Positions 15,498 through 24,060 of a stretch of DNA of 64,000 nt are shown here, piece after piece. The position numbers and the translations under genes were made by a program. The first letter of the stretch is position 1, and each line of letters begins with the position of its first letter. This DNA comes from an uncultured Oscillibacter sp. (GTDB taxonomy: Bacteria; Bacillota; Clostridia; Oscillospirales; Oscillospiraceae). The notes beneath the pieces were generated by a model. That model worked only from the letters and a program-made list of their open reading frames with translations, was not told the origin of the DNA and did no database searches. The stretch covers positions 3,703 to 67,702 of the forward strand of contig CAJUQM010000010.1 in NCBI GenBank assembly GCA_910588005.1, written 5' to 3'.

Positions 15498-16403
15498 CTA
15501 TAACTCCTCTGCCAGTTCCATCAGCTTCCGCAGGCGGTGGTTTAGACAGGACTTCGTCACCGGCGGGTCCAAAATCATGGCCAGTTCAGAGAGGGGAAGC
15601 TCGGGATTTTCCAGCCGCAGAGCCGCCGTTTTGCGAAGCTTATCCGGCAGCTGGGCCAGCCGCCCCGCCGTCTGGAGCTTTCGGATGGTCTCCGCTTGTT
15701 TTTGGGCAGCCCCCACCGCTTTATCCAGATTGGCCGTATCACAGTTCAGGCGGCGGTTTACACTGTTGCGAAGGTCCTTCTCCATTTTGGCAGACATAAC
15801 TTTCATAGAGGCCACCGGCGCTCCAATAAAGGTCAAAAAATCTTCAATTTGATCGCTTTGCTTAAAATAGGTCACAAAACTGCTGTTTCTGGTGACACTC
15901 TTTGGAGGGTATCCGCACTCCCGCAGCAGGACCTCCAGTTCCCGGCTGGCCTGGAGATGAGAACTGGTCAGCTCCAGATGATACCGCTTTAAGGGGTCGA
16001 TGGCACTGCCTCCGGCGAAAAAGCACCCCCGCAGAAAAGCGCCCCTGCAGCAATTCTCCTCCAACAGTCCAAAATTGATGTGAAGAACCAGGTTCTGCAG
16101 CGGGTCATAGCCCAGCAGGTTGATAATCCGGTCAAGTTTCTTCCGCTCCGTGATCTGAAAGATCATCTTTCCCTGCCCTTGCCCGATCTGCTCCGGTCTC
16201 TTGTCAAACTGGAGACCAAACGCCCGCTGAAAAAGCTTGGGAAGCCTTCCGGCAAAATTCGGATTTTCGGTAATAATCCGAACTTCCACAGCGCTAAACG
16301 TGTTACAGTACAGCAAAATCCCATAGGCCTCCGCCCGGGCACAACAGAGTCTCTGCACCGGCAATTTGCATAATTCGTTTTTGGTATCGTAGGAAAAGGA
16401 CAT
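15498..16403 (-). CDS. whiA: Sporulation/cell-division regulator WhiA
   Basis: 301-aa DNA-binding protein with an N-terminal LAGLIDADG homing-endonuclease-like fold lacking catalysis (CCRGAFLRGCFFAGGSAIDP is the signature, about residues 117-136) and a C-terminal helix-turn-helix (LPDKLRKTAALRLENPELPL, SELAMIL, SCLNHRLRKL). It regulates division and chromosome segregation in Gram-positives. Gene order rapZ-yvcK-whiA is the conserved one. It starts 54 bp after yvcK. Confidence 0.96.
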   Translation of the reverse strand: MSFSYDTKNELCKLPVQRLCCARAEAYGILLYCNTFSAVEVRIITENPNFAGRLPKLFQRAFGLQFDKRPEQIGQGQGKMIFQITERKKLDRIINLLGYDPLQNLVLHINFGLLEENCCRGAFLRGCFFAGGSAIDPLKRYHLELTSSHLQASRELEVLLRECGYPPKSVTRNSSFVTYFKQSDQIEDFLTFIGAPVASMKVMSAKMEKDLRNSVNRRLNCDTANLDKAVGAAQKQAETIRKLQTAGRLAQLPDKLRKTAALRLENPELPLSELAMILDPPVTKSCLNHRLRKLMELAEEL

Positions 16404-16457
16404 CTTGTCCTGCTCATCCTTTCACAGGCGATTCTTCCCAGGAAGACATCTGCTCTC

Positions 16458-17519
16458 TTATCTTTTATCCTCCATCCGGTAACCGCTGTCCCGACGGCCA
16501 AAGCGGTCTCCGGCAATGCGGACGCTGCGCTCGGCATGGAGTAAAATCAGCTCCCGGGCCAAGTGGACGGGGTGGTGCCGGACATAGCCGTTGTCCACGG
16601 TGACAACCGGGCGGCTGATCACCTCTACCCCAAGGGCGGCACAGCTCTCTATATCCCCCCGAAGCAGCTCAGCGCCCTCCTCGGCATACCGGGCTGCCAC
16701 CCCCTTCGGAATGGGAGAGGAATTGCACAGGCACAGATTCACCAGCCCCGGGGCAGAGTGGTGGAACAGTGCCGCAATGTGGTCTGAGACGGTGTATCCC
16801 TCCGTCTCTCCCTCCTGGGTCATGACATTGGCCACGTAGACTTTCAACGCGCTGGAAGCCTGAATCGCCTCCACAATGCCGTCCACCAGGAGGTTTGGGA
16901 TAATGCTGGTGTACAGGCTCCCCGGTCCCAAAACGATCATATCCGCCCGGCGAAGGGCGGTCAACGCCTCCGCCAACGCCTTGGGATGCTCTGGGAGCAG
17001 ACGTACCTGCCGGATCCGGCAGTCCTCCCGTTTTTTACAGTAAAAGATCTTAGACTCGCCCACCACTGTGGCGCCATTTTCAAATTCCGCCTCCAGCTGT
17101 ACATCTGCCGTGGTCACGGGCAACACCCGGCCCGTAATAGCCAGAACCTCGCTCATACGGCTCACCGCCGCGTCAAAGGAGGGGGAGATCCCGTTGAGCG
17201 CCGCCAGAAATAGGTTCCCAAAGCTCTGTCCGGCCAGGGTCCCCTCGGAGAAACGGTAGTGCATCAACTGGCTCATCAGCGGTTCTGTATTGGCTAGGGC
17301 CTCCATACAGTTGCGGAGATCGCCCGGAGGCGGCATCCCCAAGTCCTGACGCAGCATACCGGAACCGCCGCCGTCATCCGCCACCGTGACAATGGCGGAG
17401 ATATTCTCCGTGTACTGCTTTAACCCCCGCAGCATAGTTGCAAGGCCGTGTCCGCCGCCAATCACGGCAATCCGCGGCCCGCATGCCCTGGGAATCCGAT
17501 AAGATGGCTGCTGTTCCAT
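16458..17519 (-). CDS. yvcK: YvcK/GlmR family gluconeogenesis and wall regulator
   Basis: 353-aa UDP-sugar-binding protein of the CofD-like fold. Family motifs: IAVIGGGHGLATMLRGLK at the N-terminus, VTVADDGGGSGMLR, PPPGDLRNCMEALA and QSFGNLFLAALN, then ADMIVLGPGSLYTSIIPNLL. In Bacillus GlmR directs carbon into amino-sugar and wall precursors, which fits its place between murB/rapZ and whiA. Start ATG follows GAAGGAGA. Sequence end (about residues 325-353) is basic and variable. Confidence 0.95.
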   Translation of the reverse strand: MEQQPSYRIPRACGPRIAVIGGGHGLATMLRGLKQYTENISAIVTVADDGGGSGMLRQDLGMPPPGDLRNCMEALANTEPLMSQLMHYRFSEGTLAGQSFGNLFLAALNGISPSFDAAVSRMSEVLAITGRVLPVTTADVQLEAEFENGATVVGESKIFYCKKREDCRIRQVRLLPEHPKALAEALTALRRADMIVLGPGSLYTSIIPNLLVDGIVEAIQASSALKVYVANVMTQEGETEGYTVSDHIAALFHHSAPGLVNLCLCNSSPIPKGVAARYAEEGAELLRGDIESCAALGVEVISRPVVTVDNGYVRHHPVHLARELILLHAERSVRIAGDRFGRRDSGYRMEDKR

Positions 17520-17557
17520 GGCTTCTCCTTCATCTCATACTCGGTCTGCCGCTGTTT

Positions 17558-17752
17558 TCAGATCTTTTGATGATGCCGCCAGACTCTCACCTGCAAAAGC
17601 ATCGCTGTTAAGGAAATCAGGAGTCCGCCGCTAAAAAGGGTACATTTCCCCCAAAAATAATCGGGCGAACACGCCAGCAAGATGCTGGAGGCGGCAAACA
17701 GTGTCAATCCAAGCAGTGCAAAGCCTAAACAGCCCTTGGTCCAGTACCGCAT
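17558..17752 (-). CDS. 64-aa two-helix membrane protein
   Basis: Two hydrophobic helices, GCLGFALLGLTLFAASSILL (about 7-26) and LFSGGLLISLTAMLLQVRVW (about 39-58), separated by SPDYFWGKC, with a basic C-terminus. GAGAGGAGAT precedes the ATG at 17752. It fits neatly between rapZ (45 bp upstream) and yvcK (38 bp downstream) on the same strand, so it is probably expressed. No family recognised. Confidence 0.7.
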   Translation of the reverse strand: MRYWTKGCLGFALLGLTLFAASSILLACSPDYFWGKCTLFSGGLLISLTAMLLQVRVWRHHQKI

Positions 17753-17797
17753 CCTGATCTCCTCTCATTGTGAAATATTCCGTTTAGAGAGTAATCC

Positions 17798-18661
17798 CTA
17801 TCCCCCGCGGCTGATATCCCGGTGGTTCTCCGTCACCTGATAGCCCTGGCTTCGAATCAGCTCCGCCAGGGCGTGGGTCACCGCTACGGAGCGGTGATGT
17901 CCGCCAGTGCAGCCTACGGCGATTACAAGCACCGCCTTTCCCTCCTCCGCATATAAAGGCAGCGTGTACGTCATCAAATCCTCCAACCGCTTGAGATATC
18001 CTTTCGTCTGCTGGAAGCCAAACACATATTCAGACACTTCGATGTCCAGTCCCGTTTTAGGCCTCAGCTCCTCAATATAAAAGGGATTTGGCATAAAGCG
18101 CACATCCAGTACAAGGTCAGCCTCCATAGGCAAGCCGTATTTAAAGCCAAAGGACGTCACACTGACCGCCATTCCCCCATTTTCCTCCGCATTCCCAAAA
18201 AGACGCAGCAGCTCTCCCCGCAGCTTGGCGGTGGAGAGCCGGGAGGTATCAATCACGAAATCCGCCCGCTCCCGCACCGGCTCCATGACCTCCCGTTCCC
18301 GGCGGACAGCGTCTTCCAGGGAACTGGCCCTGCCGCTGAGGGGATGGCGGCGGCGAGTCTCTTTATAGCGTTTGATAATGGTCTCCGGAGATGCGTCCAA
18401 AAACAGCATCCGGCAGCTGGATTCCATGTCTTTCAGCTGGTCTAACACGTCAAACAGTTCCGCGGGAGAGCTGCCCGTCCGCACATCGTATACCAGAGCC
18501 ACCCGGTCGTAACGGCTGCTGGCTCCGGTGCAAAACTCCGCAAACTTCAAGATCATAGCAGCCGGCATATTATCGATGATATAAAACCCCATATCCTCCA
18601 AATAGGATGCCGCCTTGCTCTTTCCGCCTCCGGAGAGGCCGGAGATGATTAAAACGTCCAT
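17798..18661 (-). CDS. rapZ: RNase adapter protein RapZ / YvcJ nucleotide-binding protein
   Basis: 287-aa P-loop protein. Walker A GLSGGGKSKAASYLEDMGF at residues about 8-26, Walker B-like VALVYDVRTG, and the C-terminal domain with GCTGGHHRSVAVTHALAEL that binds small ligands or RNA. In enterobacteria RapZ controls GlmZ/glmS mRNA; in Firmicutes YvcJ hydrolyses GTP and influences competence, so the exact role here is open. Start ATG follows AAAGGAG. Part of the hprK-glcK-murB-rapZ-yvcK-whiA run. Confidence 0.95.
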   Translation of the reverse strand: MDVLIISGLSGGGKSKAASYLEDMGFYIIDNMPAAMILKFAEFCTGASSRYDRVALVYDVRTGSSPAELFDVLDQLKDMESSCRMLFLDASPETIIKRYKETRRRHPLSGRASSLEDAVRREREVMEPVRERADFVIDTSRLSTAKLRGELLRLFGNAEENGGMAVSVTSFGFKYGLPMEADLVLDVRFMPNPFYIEELRPKTGLDIEVSEYVFGFQQTKGYLKRLEDLMTYTLPLYAEEGKAVLVIAVGCTGGHHRSVAVTHALAELIRSQGYQVTENHRDISRGG

Positions 18662-18691
18662 ATGCCGCTCCTTTTCCCAATCTCCCGTTAT

Positions 18692-19621
18692 TCAGCTTGC
18701 GTTCTCGCTGAGAATCCGTACTTCCGGCTCCAGGCGGACACCTGTTTCCTCCAGCACCCGCCTCTGCACCTCCCGGATCAGTTCCATTACATCTGCGCAG
18801 GTAGCCCCGCCACGGTTGATGATAAAACCCGCGTGCTTCTCGCTGACCTGGGCGCCGCCCACAGTCAATCCCTTCAGTCCACATTGCTGGATCAGCGTTC
18901 CGGCATAATGTCCCTCCGGCCGTTTAAACGTACTGCCCGCGCTGGGATACTCCAGCGGCTGGCCGGCCCTGCGCTTTTCCATCAGCTCCCGCATCCGTTC
19001 CCGGACAGCGGCGGGATCCCCGGGCGACAGCTGGACCACCGCGTGCAGGACCACCGCCTCCGGATGGTCAGTTAGCAAGCTGTGGCGGTAGGAGAAATCC
19101 ATCTCCTCACGGGGGACAAACCGAATTCCCTCCTCGGGAAACAGTACCGATACCCCCTTAACGGTCTCTCCAATTTCCCCGCCATAGGCCCCGGCGTTCA
19201 TATACACGGCGCCGCCCACCGTACCAGGAATTCCATGGGCAAACTCCAATCCTGTCAATCCAAGCTTACAGGCAAAATCCGCAGTTTGGGCCAGCGTCGC
19301 CCCGGCTTCCGCCACGATGGTATCCGGCGCAGTTCCGGCCTCCACCCGGCGCAGGCCGCCCGTCACAATCACCAGCCGGTCTAAGCCTTCGTCAGGAGCG
19401 AGCAAGTTCGTTCCATTGCCGATCACCAAGGACCGCACCCCGCATTCCCGAGCAAAGGATGTCAAAAGCACCAGCTGTTCCGCCTGATCTGGAAAGGCCA
19501 TTCGCCGGGCCGGGCCGCCCACACGGAACGAAGTGTGTTTTGCCATCGGTTCCGCCGCCGCAATCTTTACATCCGGCAAAAAATCCGCTACCTGCTTGTC
19601 AAACTGTTCCACCCAGTCCAT
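18692..19621 (-). CDS. murB: UDP-N-acetylenolpyruvoylglucosamine reductase
   Basis: 309-aa FAD-dependent enzyme that makes UDP-MurNAc, second step of peptidoglycan precursor synthesis. FAD-domain segments KHTSFRVGGPARRMAFP, VIGNGTNLLAPDEGLD and GIPGTVGGAVYMNAGAYGG are present; the substrate site has YPSAGSTFKRP with the proton-donor serine, and the C-terminus has RLEPEVRILSE with the conserved glutamate. Start ATG follows GGGAGG. Confidence 0.97.
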   Translation of the reverse strand: MDWVEQFDKQVADFLPDVKIAAAEPMAKHTSFRVGGPARRMAFPDQAEQLVLLTSFARECGVRSLVIGNGTNLLAPDEGLDRLVIVTGGLRRVEAGTAPDTIVAEAGATLAQTADFACKLGLTGLEFAHGIPGTVGGAVYMNAGAYGGEIGETVKGVSVLFPEEGIRFVPREEMDFSYRHSLLTDHPEAVVLHAVVQLSPGDPAAVRERMRELMEKRRAGQPLEYPSAGSTFKRPEGHYAGTLIQQCGLKGLTVGGAQVSEKHAGFIINRGGATCADVMELIREVQRRVLEETGVRLEPEVRILSENAS

Positions 19622-19656
19622 CTAAGGACCTCCCAAACTCCAAGATACTTAGATAC

Positions 19657-20580
19657 TTACATCACACGCCCTAAAAAAGCAGCTCCGATAATGCCGGCAT
19701 CATTCCCCAGCTCCGCCCGGAGAATTTTTGTGGCACGGCCGCCATGACTGGAAAAGCTCTCTCGTGCCACAATTTCCCGCAGCGGCTCCAGCAGCAGGTA
19801 CTCCGGCGCTGCCGCCACACCGCCTCCAATGGCAATGACCTCCGGACGGACGACATTGATGAGGCTAACCGCGCCGTCCGCCAGGTCCTCCACATACTCC
19901 CGGCAGACCTCCAGAGCGGCCTCGTCCCCCTGTTCCGCCGCCATGAAAGCCGTCTTGCCCTCTACACATCCCTGCTGGGCGGCAATCCTATGGAGCAGGC
20001 TCTCCGGCCGGCAGTCCATCACCTCTTTTGTCAGGCGGATCAATCCGGTAGCGGAGGCGTAGCGCTCCCAGCAGCCGTAGCGGCCGCAGTTGCACAGCTC
20101 ACCGCCGCGCCGCATCACGATATGCCCCGCCTCACTGGAGACAGCACCCCCCCGGAGCTTTCCGTCCAAAATCAGTCCCACGCCGATTCCCGTGCCCAGC
20201 GTTACTACGCCAAAGTCCTGGGTCCCCTTGCCGGCTCCGCAAAAGAATTCCGCCACAGCGGCGCAGTCAGCATCGTTTCCAAGCAGCAGAGGCAGGTCCA
20301 AATGACGCCGGAACAACTGCTCCAAGGGGACATTCTCCATAGGGATATTGGTGGTGAACAGCACATCACCGCCAGACACGGCTCCAGGCAGGCCGATGCC
20401 CACGTATTCCACCGACTCTCCGTTTTGCAAGATTTCCCGGGTGAGGTCCGCCAGCATTCCGGCAAAGGATTCCGGCCCCTGAAAATCAAGAGGAACCCGC
20501 TGAACCCTCAAAATTTTTCCGTTCCCATCCACCAGGCCAGCCTTCAGATTGGTACCGCCTACGTCAATACCGATATACAT
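19657..20580 (-). CDS. glcK: ROK-family glucokinase
   Basis: 307-aa sugar kinase. N-terminal phosphate-binding loop IGIDVGGTNLKAGLVD, catalytic LLGNDADCAAVAEF, then ASSEAGH-type region (VSSEAGHIVMRRGG) and the ROK zinc motif CNCGRYGCWE at about residues 165-174. It feeds glucose 6-phosphate to glycolysis. Its place next to hprK suggests coordination with carbon catabolite control. Other hexose specificity is possible. Confidence 0.92.
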   Translation of the reverse strand: MYIGIDVGGTNLKAGLVDGNGKILRVQRVPLDFQGPESFAGMLADLTREILQNGESVEYVGIGLPGAVSGGDVLFTTNIPMENVPLEQLFRRHLDLPLLLGNDADCAAVAEFFCGAGKGTQDFGVVTLGTGIGVGLILDGKLRGGAVSSEAGHIVMRRGGELCNCGRYGCWERYASATGLIRLTKEVMDCRPESLLHRIAAQQGCVEGKTAFMAAEQGDEAALEVCREYVEDLADGAVSLINVVRPEVIAIGGGVAAAPEYLLLEPLREIVARESFSSHGGRATKILRAELGNDAGIIGAAFLGRVM

Positions 20581-20604
20581 ATCTTATCCTCCGTTTATGC
20601 CTGA

Positions 20605-21546
20605 TCAGCCAATTTTTCCGCTGCCCAGATCCGCCCGCTGGTCCACCCGGCGGGCCAGTTCCTCGGCGGCGTTGAACCCCAATCTCCGCTGGCGGTTGTT
20701 CATGGCGGCCACTTCCACAATGCTGGCAAGATTCCGCCCAGGCCGCACCGGGAGCGTGACGCAAGGCACCCGGACGTCTAAAATATCCACAAAATGGTCC
20801 TCTATTCCCAGGCGGTCATAAAACTTCGTGTTATCCCACTGCTCAAAATTGACCACTAAATCCAGCTGCGTGTCATTTTTAATAGAGCGCAGGCCAAACA
20901 GCTGCCGCACATCAATAACGCCGATGCCCCGCAGCTCGATATAGTGCCGGATGACCTCCGGCGCAGTGCCGATCAACCCGTCCGAAAACCGCCGCAGCTC
21001 CACCGCGTCATCCGCTACCAAACGGTGGCCGCGCATAATCAGCTCAATGGCCACCTCGCTTTTACCAATGCCGGAGTCGCCGGTAATCATCACTCCTTCA
21101 CCGTGGATATCCAAAAGCACGCCATGGCGGGTAACGCAGGGCGCCAATACCCGGTTCAGCAGCTCAATGGTGTGGCTGGTAAACTCCACGGTGGTCTCTT
21201 TGGTGCGAAGCAGTGTCCGCCCGTAGAGCTGGGCGCTCTCTAAGCACTCCGGAAAGCAGTCCAGCTCCCGGGCGATCACCAGAGCTGGAATATCATAGAG
21301 AAAGAAATCGTCAAAGCACTTCCGCCGCGCCTTTTCCGAAAGCCCCTTCAAATACATAACCTCCGCCTTACCGATGACTTGGAGGCGCATGGGGTCAAAA
21401 TAGTCATAAAAACCCTGAAACTGCAGACCGGGACGGTTCACATCCGTAATCGTCAGCTTTGTGGAATCATAATTCTTGCCCTTGTTCAACACCTCTAAGT
21501 GAAATAAGTCAATGAATTCCGCCAGCTTCAAACCAGCGCCGTTCAT
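20605..21546 (-). CDS. hprK: HPr kinase/phosphorylase
   Basis: 313-aa bifunctional enzyme that phosphorylates HPr on serine (or removes the phosphate) to signal carbon status. Walker A GDSGIGKSEVAIELI at about residues 151-165, the second signature around LRGIGVIDVRQLFG, and the N-terminal domain ending before TRHGVLLDIHGEGV. ATG at 21546 was chosen: GGGAGGGG lies just upstream and it gives normal length. A good promoter lies at 21636-21664. First gene of the hprK-glcK-murB-rapZ-yvcK-whiA run. Confidence 0.96.
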   Translation of the reverse strand: MNGAGLKLAEFIDLFHLEVLNKGKNYDSTKLTITDVNRPGLQFQGFYDYFDPMRLQVIGKAEVMYLKGLSEKARRKCFDDFFLYDIPALVIARELDCFPECLESAQLYGRTLLRTKETTVEFTSHTIELLNRVLAPCVTRHGVLLDIHGEGVMITGDSGIGKSEVAIELIMRGHRLVADDAVELRRFSDGLIGTAPEVIRHYIELRGIGVIDVRQLFGLRSIKNDTQLDLVVNFEQWDNTKFYDRLGIEDHFVDILDVRVPCVTLPVRPGRNLASIVEVAAMNNRQRRLGFNAAEELARRVDQRADLGSGKIG

Positions 21547-21635
21547 AGCGAACCCCTCCCTTTCCGGCGCTCTCCTCCGCGCCGATCCTGCCCCACTTTG
21601 AATTCCCGGTGGGGCGGTCAAATTTTGGCTTTTTT

Positions 21636-21664
21636 ATTATATATGAATTTCACGATTTTCGCAA
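21636..21664 (-). promoter_or_regulatory. Sigma-A promoter of hprK
   Basis: On the minus strand TTGCGA (21664-21659), 17-bp spacer, TATAAT (21641-21636). The leader of about 80 nt to the hprK ATG holds a GCCCCAC/GTGGGGC hairpin (about 21587-21614). Confidence 0.75.
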
Positions 21665-21747
21665 TACTTTCCCACAGTCTCCCATAAAAATCCCAAACTT
21701 CCAAAATTCCCAAAAAATTCCTCTTCCGGTGAAATCCCCTGGCAGCA

Positions 21748-21772
21748 AAATAGCCGCCGGCGGCGGCTATTT
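21748..21772 (-). terminator. Terminator after rluB
   Basis: AAATAGCCGCC (21748-21758) and its complement (21762-21772) with a GGC loop, 13 bp beyond the rluB stop; the minus-strand transcript continues with TTTTGC. Confidence 0.65.
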
Positions 21773-21784
21773 AGGGGAAAGCAG

Positions 21785-22492
21785 CTACAGCTGTTTCAGC
21801 TCCTCGATTTCCTTCTGTGTTAAGTAGCGCCATTCGCCCGGAGACAAGGTCCCCAACTCCAAGGTGTGCTCCCGCACCCGGCGCAGCCGTTTGACTCGCA
21901 GTCCACAAGCACTGCACATACGCCGAATCTGGCGGTTTTTTCCCTCGTGAATGGTAACGGATAAGACCGCTGTCCGTTCAGAGGCGCGGAGAACCGACAC
22001 CTGCGCAGGGCAGATGGATTCACCGTCTAATTCCGTGAAAGAGGACAGCCGCTCCGCCGCTCCCTCTATCTCCCCAAAAACCGAAACATGATAAGTTTTG
22101 GATACCTGATGGCTCGGATGCATCAACCGCTGGGCCAATGCCCCGTCGTTGGTCATCAACAGCAATCCCTCTGAGTCCAGGTCCAGCCGCCCGACGGGAT
22201 AGACCCGAGCACCGCAGCCGCGCACCAGATCCGCCGCGGTCCGCCGTCCTTTTTCATCCGAGAGGGTGGTCACATACCCCCGGGGCTTATTTAACAGCAG
22301 ATACGCCGGCCTGGCCTTCGGCGCCAAGGGCCGGCCGTTCACCCGGATTTCATCTCTGTTCGGGTCTGCCCGCTGGCCCAATGACGCCAAAACGCCGTTC
22401 ACTGTCACCCGGCCGGCAGTGATATATTCCTCTGCCGCCCGCCGGGAACAAACCCCGGCGGCGGAGAGAAGTTTTTGCAGCCGCTCTTCCAT
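21785..22492 (-). CDS. rluB: Pseudouridine synthase RluB/RsuA family
   Basis: 235-aa rRNA pseudouridine synthase. N-terminal S4 RNA-binding domain (LQKLLSAAGVCSRRAAEEYI, then RVTVNGVLA), then the catalytic motif GRLDLDSEGLLLMTNDG with its aspartate, and C-terminal GKNRQIRRMCSACGL and VKRLRRVRE. Starts ATG 22492 behind AGGTG; GTG at 22498 is an alternative. It follows dacF by 16 bp in a ScpA/ScpB-DacF-RluB neighbourhood that is conserved in Firmicutes. Confidence 0.94.
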   Translation of the reverse strand: MEERLQKLLSAAGVCSRRAAEEYITAGRVTVNGVLASLGQRADPNRDEIRVNGRPLAPKARPAYLLLNKPRGYVTTLSDEKGRRTAADLVRGCGARVYPVGRLDLDSEGLLLMTNDGALAQRLMHPSHQVSKTYHVSVFGEIEGAAERLSSFTELDGESICPAQVSVLRASERTAVLSVTIHEGKNRQIRRMCSACGLRVKRLRRVREHTLELGTLSPGEWRYLTQKEIEELKQL

Positions 22493-22508
22493 CGTCACCT
22501 ATCCAGTC

Positions 22509-23600
22509 TCATTCGGGCAGTCCTGTTTTTAAGGTGTCCATGGCGGATTCCAACCTTGGCAGCACTGTCTTTCCGCACAGCAGGTCCACTCTCCCCACCT
22601 CTTTGCCATCCAGCGTAAACACCGCCTGTCCGACAACTGTTCCGGCAAGCACAGGCGCAGACAGGGGCGCAGTGAGTTCTATTCGGCTCTCCAGCGTCTC
22701 CCCCGCCGCCACAGGCCAGGAAAAACCGGCGGCAGCAACCAGAGGGACCGTCCCCGTCATGCCGCCATGCACAGCGGCTGCGCCGGCCTCATGTCCCAGT
22801 ACTGCCGCCCGCTGGGCGGGGTAGGTGGAAAAGCCGTACTCATAGAGCGCCTGATGATCCGCCCAGTCATTTCCGTCCTGGAGCGTTACCGCCACCAAAC
22901 GCTGGCCGTTCCGCTCCGCGCAGCTGACCAATGTCCGGCCTGCCGCCCGGGTATAGCCGGTTTTCAACCCAATGCAGCCGTCCATATAGGCAAGAAGTTT
23001 ATTATGATTGGTCATTGTGCGCCCGCCAATTGTAACTGTGCGGGTAGACGCAATGCGCATCAGCGTCTCATTTTGTATAGCTTCACAGGCTAAACAAGCC
23101 ATATCCCTGGCAGTGGAATAGTGCTGTTCATGGTCCAGACCGTTGGGATTTGCAAAAGAACTGCGCTCCATCCCCAAGTCCCGGGCCGTTTCATTCATCA
23201 GCGTCACAAACTCCGCCTGGCTGCCGCCAACATGGCCTGCAATAGCCACCGCAGCATCGTTTCCTGAGCTAAGCATCAAACCGTACAGCAATGCCTCCAG
23301 CGTCAGCTGCTCTCCCTCCTTGAGGTACATGGAAGATCCTTCAGTCAACGTGGCCTCCCGGCTCACGGTGACCACATCTCCCAAGTTCCCCTCTCGGATT
23401 GCCACCAACGCCGTCATGATCTTTGTAGTACTGGCAATCAGCATCTTCGCGTCCGCGTTCTGCTCATAGAGCACGCGTCCACTGTTCACATCCACCAAAA
23501 TTGCGGATGCGGCGGAGGTCTCTATAGCGCAGGCATGACAAGGAAGAATACCATACAGCGCTGTCAGTACCACAAAACAGCAAAGTATCCGCTTTGGCAA
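22509..23600 (-). CDS. dacF: D-alanyl-D-alanine carboxypeptidase (DacF-type PBP5/6)
   Basis: 363-aa secreted penicillin-binding protein that trims the terminal D-Ala of peptidoglycan. Signal peptide (CCFVVLTALYGILPCHACA), then the three active-site motifs SxxK as STTK (about residue 60), SGN (SSGNDAAVAI) and KTG (LKTGYTRAAGRT), and the C-terminal PBP5 domain. The start codon is TTG at 23600; the nearby ATG is out of frame and an in-frame stop lies upstream; AGGTGA is at proper distance. The neighbour ytfJ and DUF2953 genes point to sporulation use. Confidence 0.94.
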   Translation of the reverse strand: MPKRILCCFVVLTALYGILPCHACAIETSAASAILVDVNSGRVLYEQNADAKMLIASTTKIMTALVAIREGNLGDVVTVSREATLTEGSSMYLKEGEQLTLEALLYGLMLSSGNDAAVAIAGHVGGSQAEFVTLMNETARDLGMERSSFANPNGLDHEQHYSTARDMACLACEAIQNETLMRIASTRTVTIGGRTMTNHNKLLAYMDGCIGLKTGYTRAAGRTLVSCAERNGQRLVAVTLQDGNDWADHQALYEYGFSTYPAQRAAVLGHEAGAAAVHGGMTGTVPLVAAAGFSWPVAAGETLESRIELTAPLSAPVLAGTVVGQAVFTLDGKEVGRVDLLCGKTVLPRLESAMDTLKTGLPE

Positions 23601-23643
23601 AAACCATCACCTCATTTTTTGCAGTGATGGTAGTATACCCCCA

Positions 23644-24042
23644 TTACTCAGAATCTTTTTCTTCTTTTCTGTCGAAAAATTTTTCCACCCGGTCAAGGAC
23701 GTCCGGCACCATCTCCACTACCCGGTCCACCGTAGATACCGGCGGCACCGCCACAGGCAATACCCGCGTAACACCGTCTTTAATCACCAAAAACGCAACC
23801 GGGGCGATATTTACCCCCGCTCCGCTGCCGCCGCCAAAGCCTTTGGGCTGTGTCTTTCCATAATCTCCGCCGCCGCAGCCAAAACCCAAGCTGACCCTGG
23901 AAATGGGAATCAACGTCACACCGTCGGGCGTGGTAATGGGCTGGCCCACAATCGCGTTGGTGTCTGCCATTTCCCGTACTTTCTCCATGGCGGAGCGCAT
24001 CAGATCGTTGAGAGGACTCTTCTTCTCCATATTGTTCTCCAT
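23644..24042 (-). CDS. ytfJ: GerW/YtfJ family sporulation protein
   Basis: 132-aa protein of the spore-germination family GerW. Typical features: PLNDLMRSAMEKVREMAD, IVGQPITTPDGVTLIPISRV, the glycine-rich loop GFGCGGGDYGKTQPKGFGGG and SGAGVNIAPVAFLVI. In Bacillus YtfJ is a spore protein needed for normal germination. AAGGAAGG precedes the ATG at 24042 (MENNMEKK); the internal ATG at 24030 is possible. It lies 18 bp after the DUF2953 gene, the standard pairing. Confidence 0.94.
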   Translation of the reverse strand: MENNMEKKSPLNDLMRSAMEKVREMADTNAIVGQPITTPDGVTLIPISRVSLGFGCGGGDYGKTQPKGFGGGSGAGVNIAPVAFLVIKDGVTRVLPVAVPPVSTVDRVVEMVPDVLDRVEKFFDRKEEKDSE

Positions 24043-24060
24043 ATTGAAACCTTCCTTCTT

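Noticed and set aside
19744..20604. 286-codon plus-strand frame opposite the ROK kinase
   Set aside because: The minus-strand kinase carries all family motifs; the opposite frame matches nothing and has no ribosome site.
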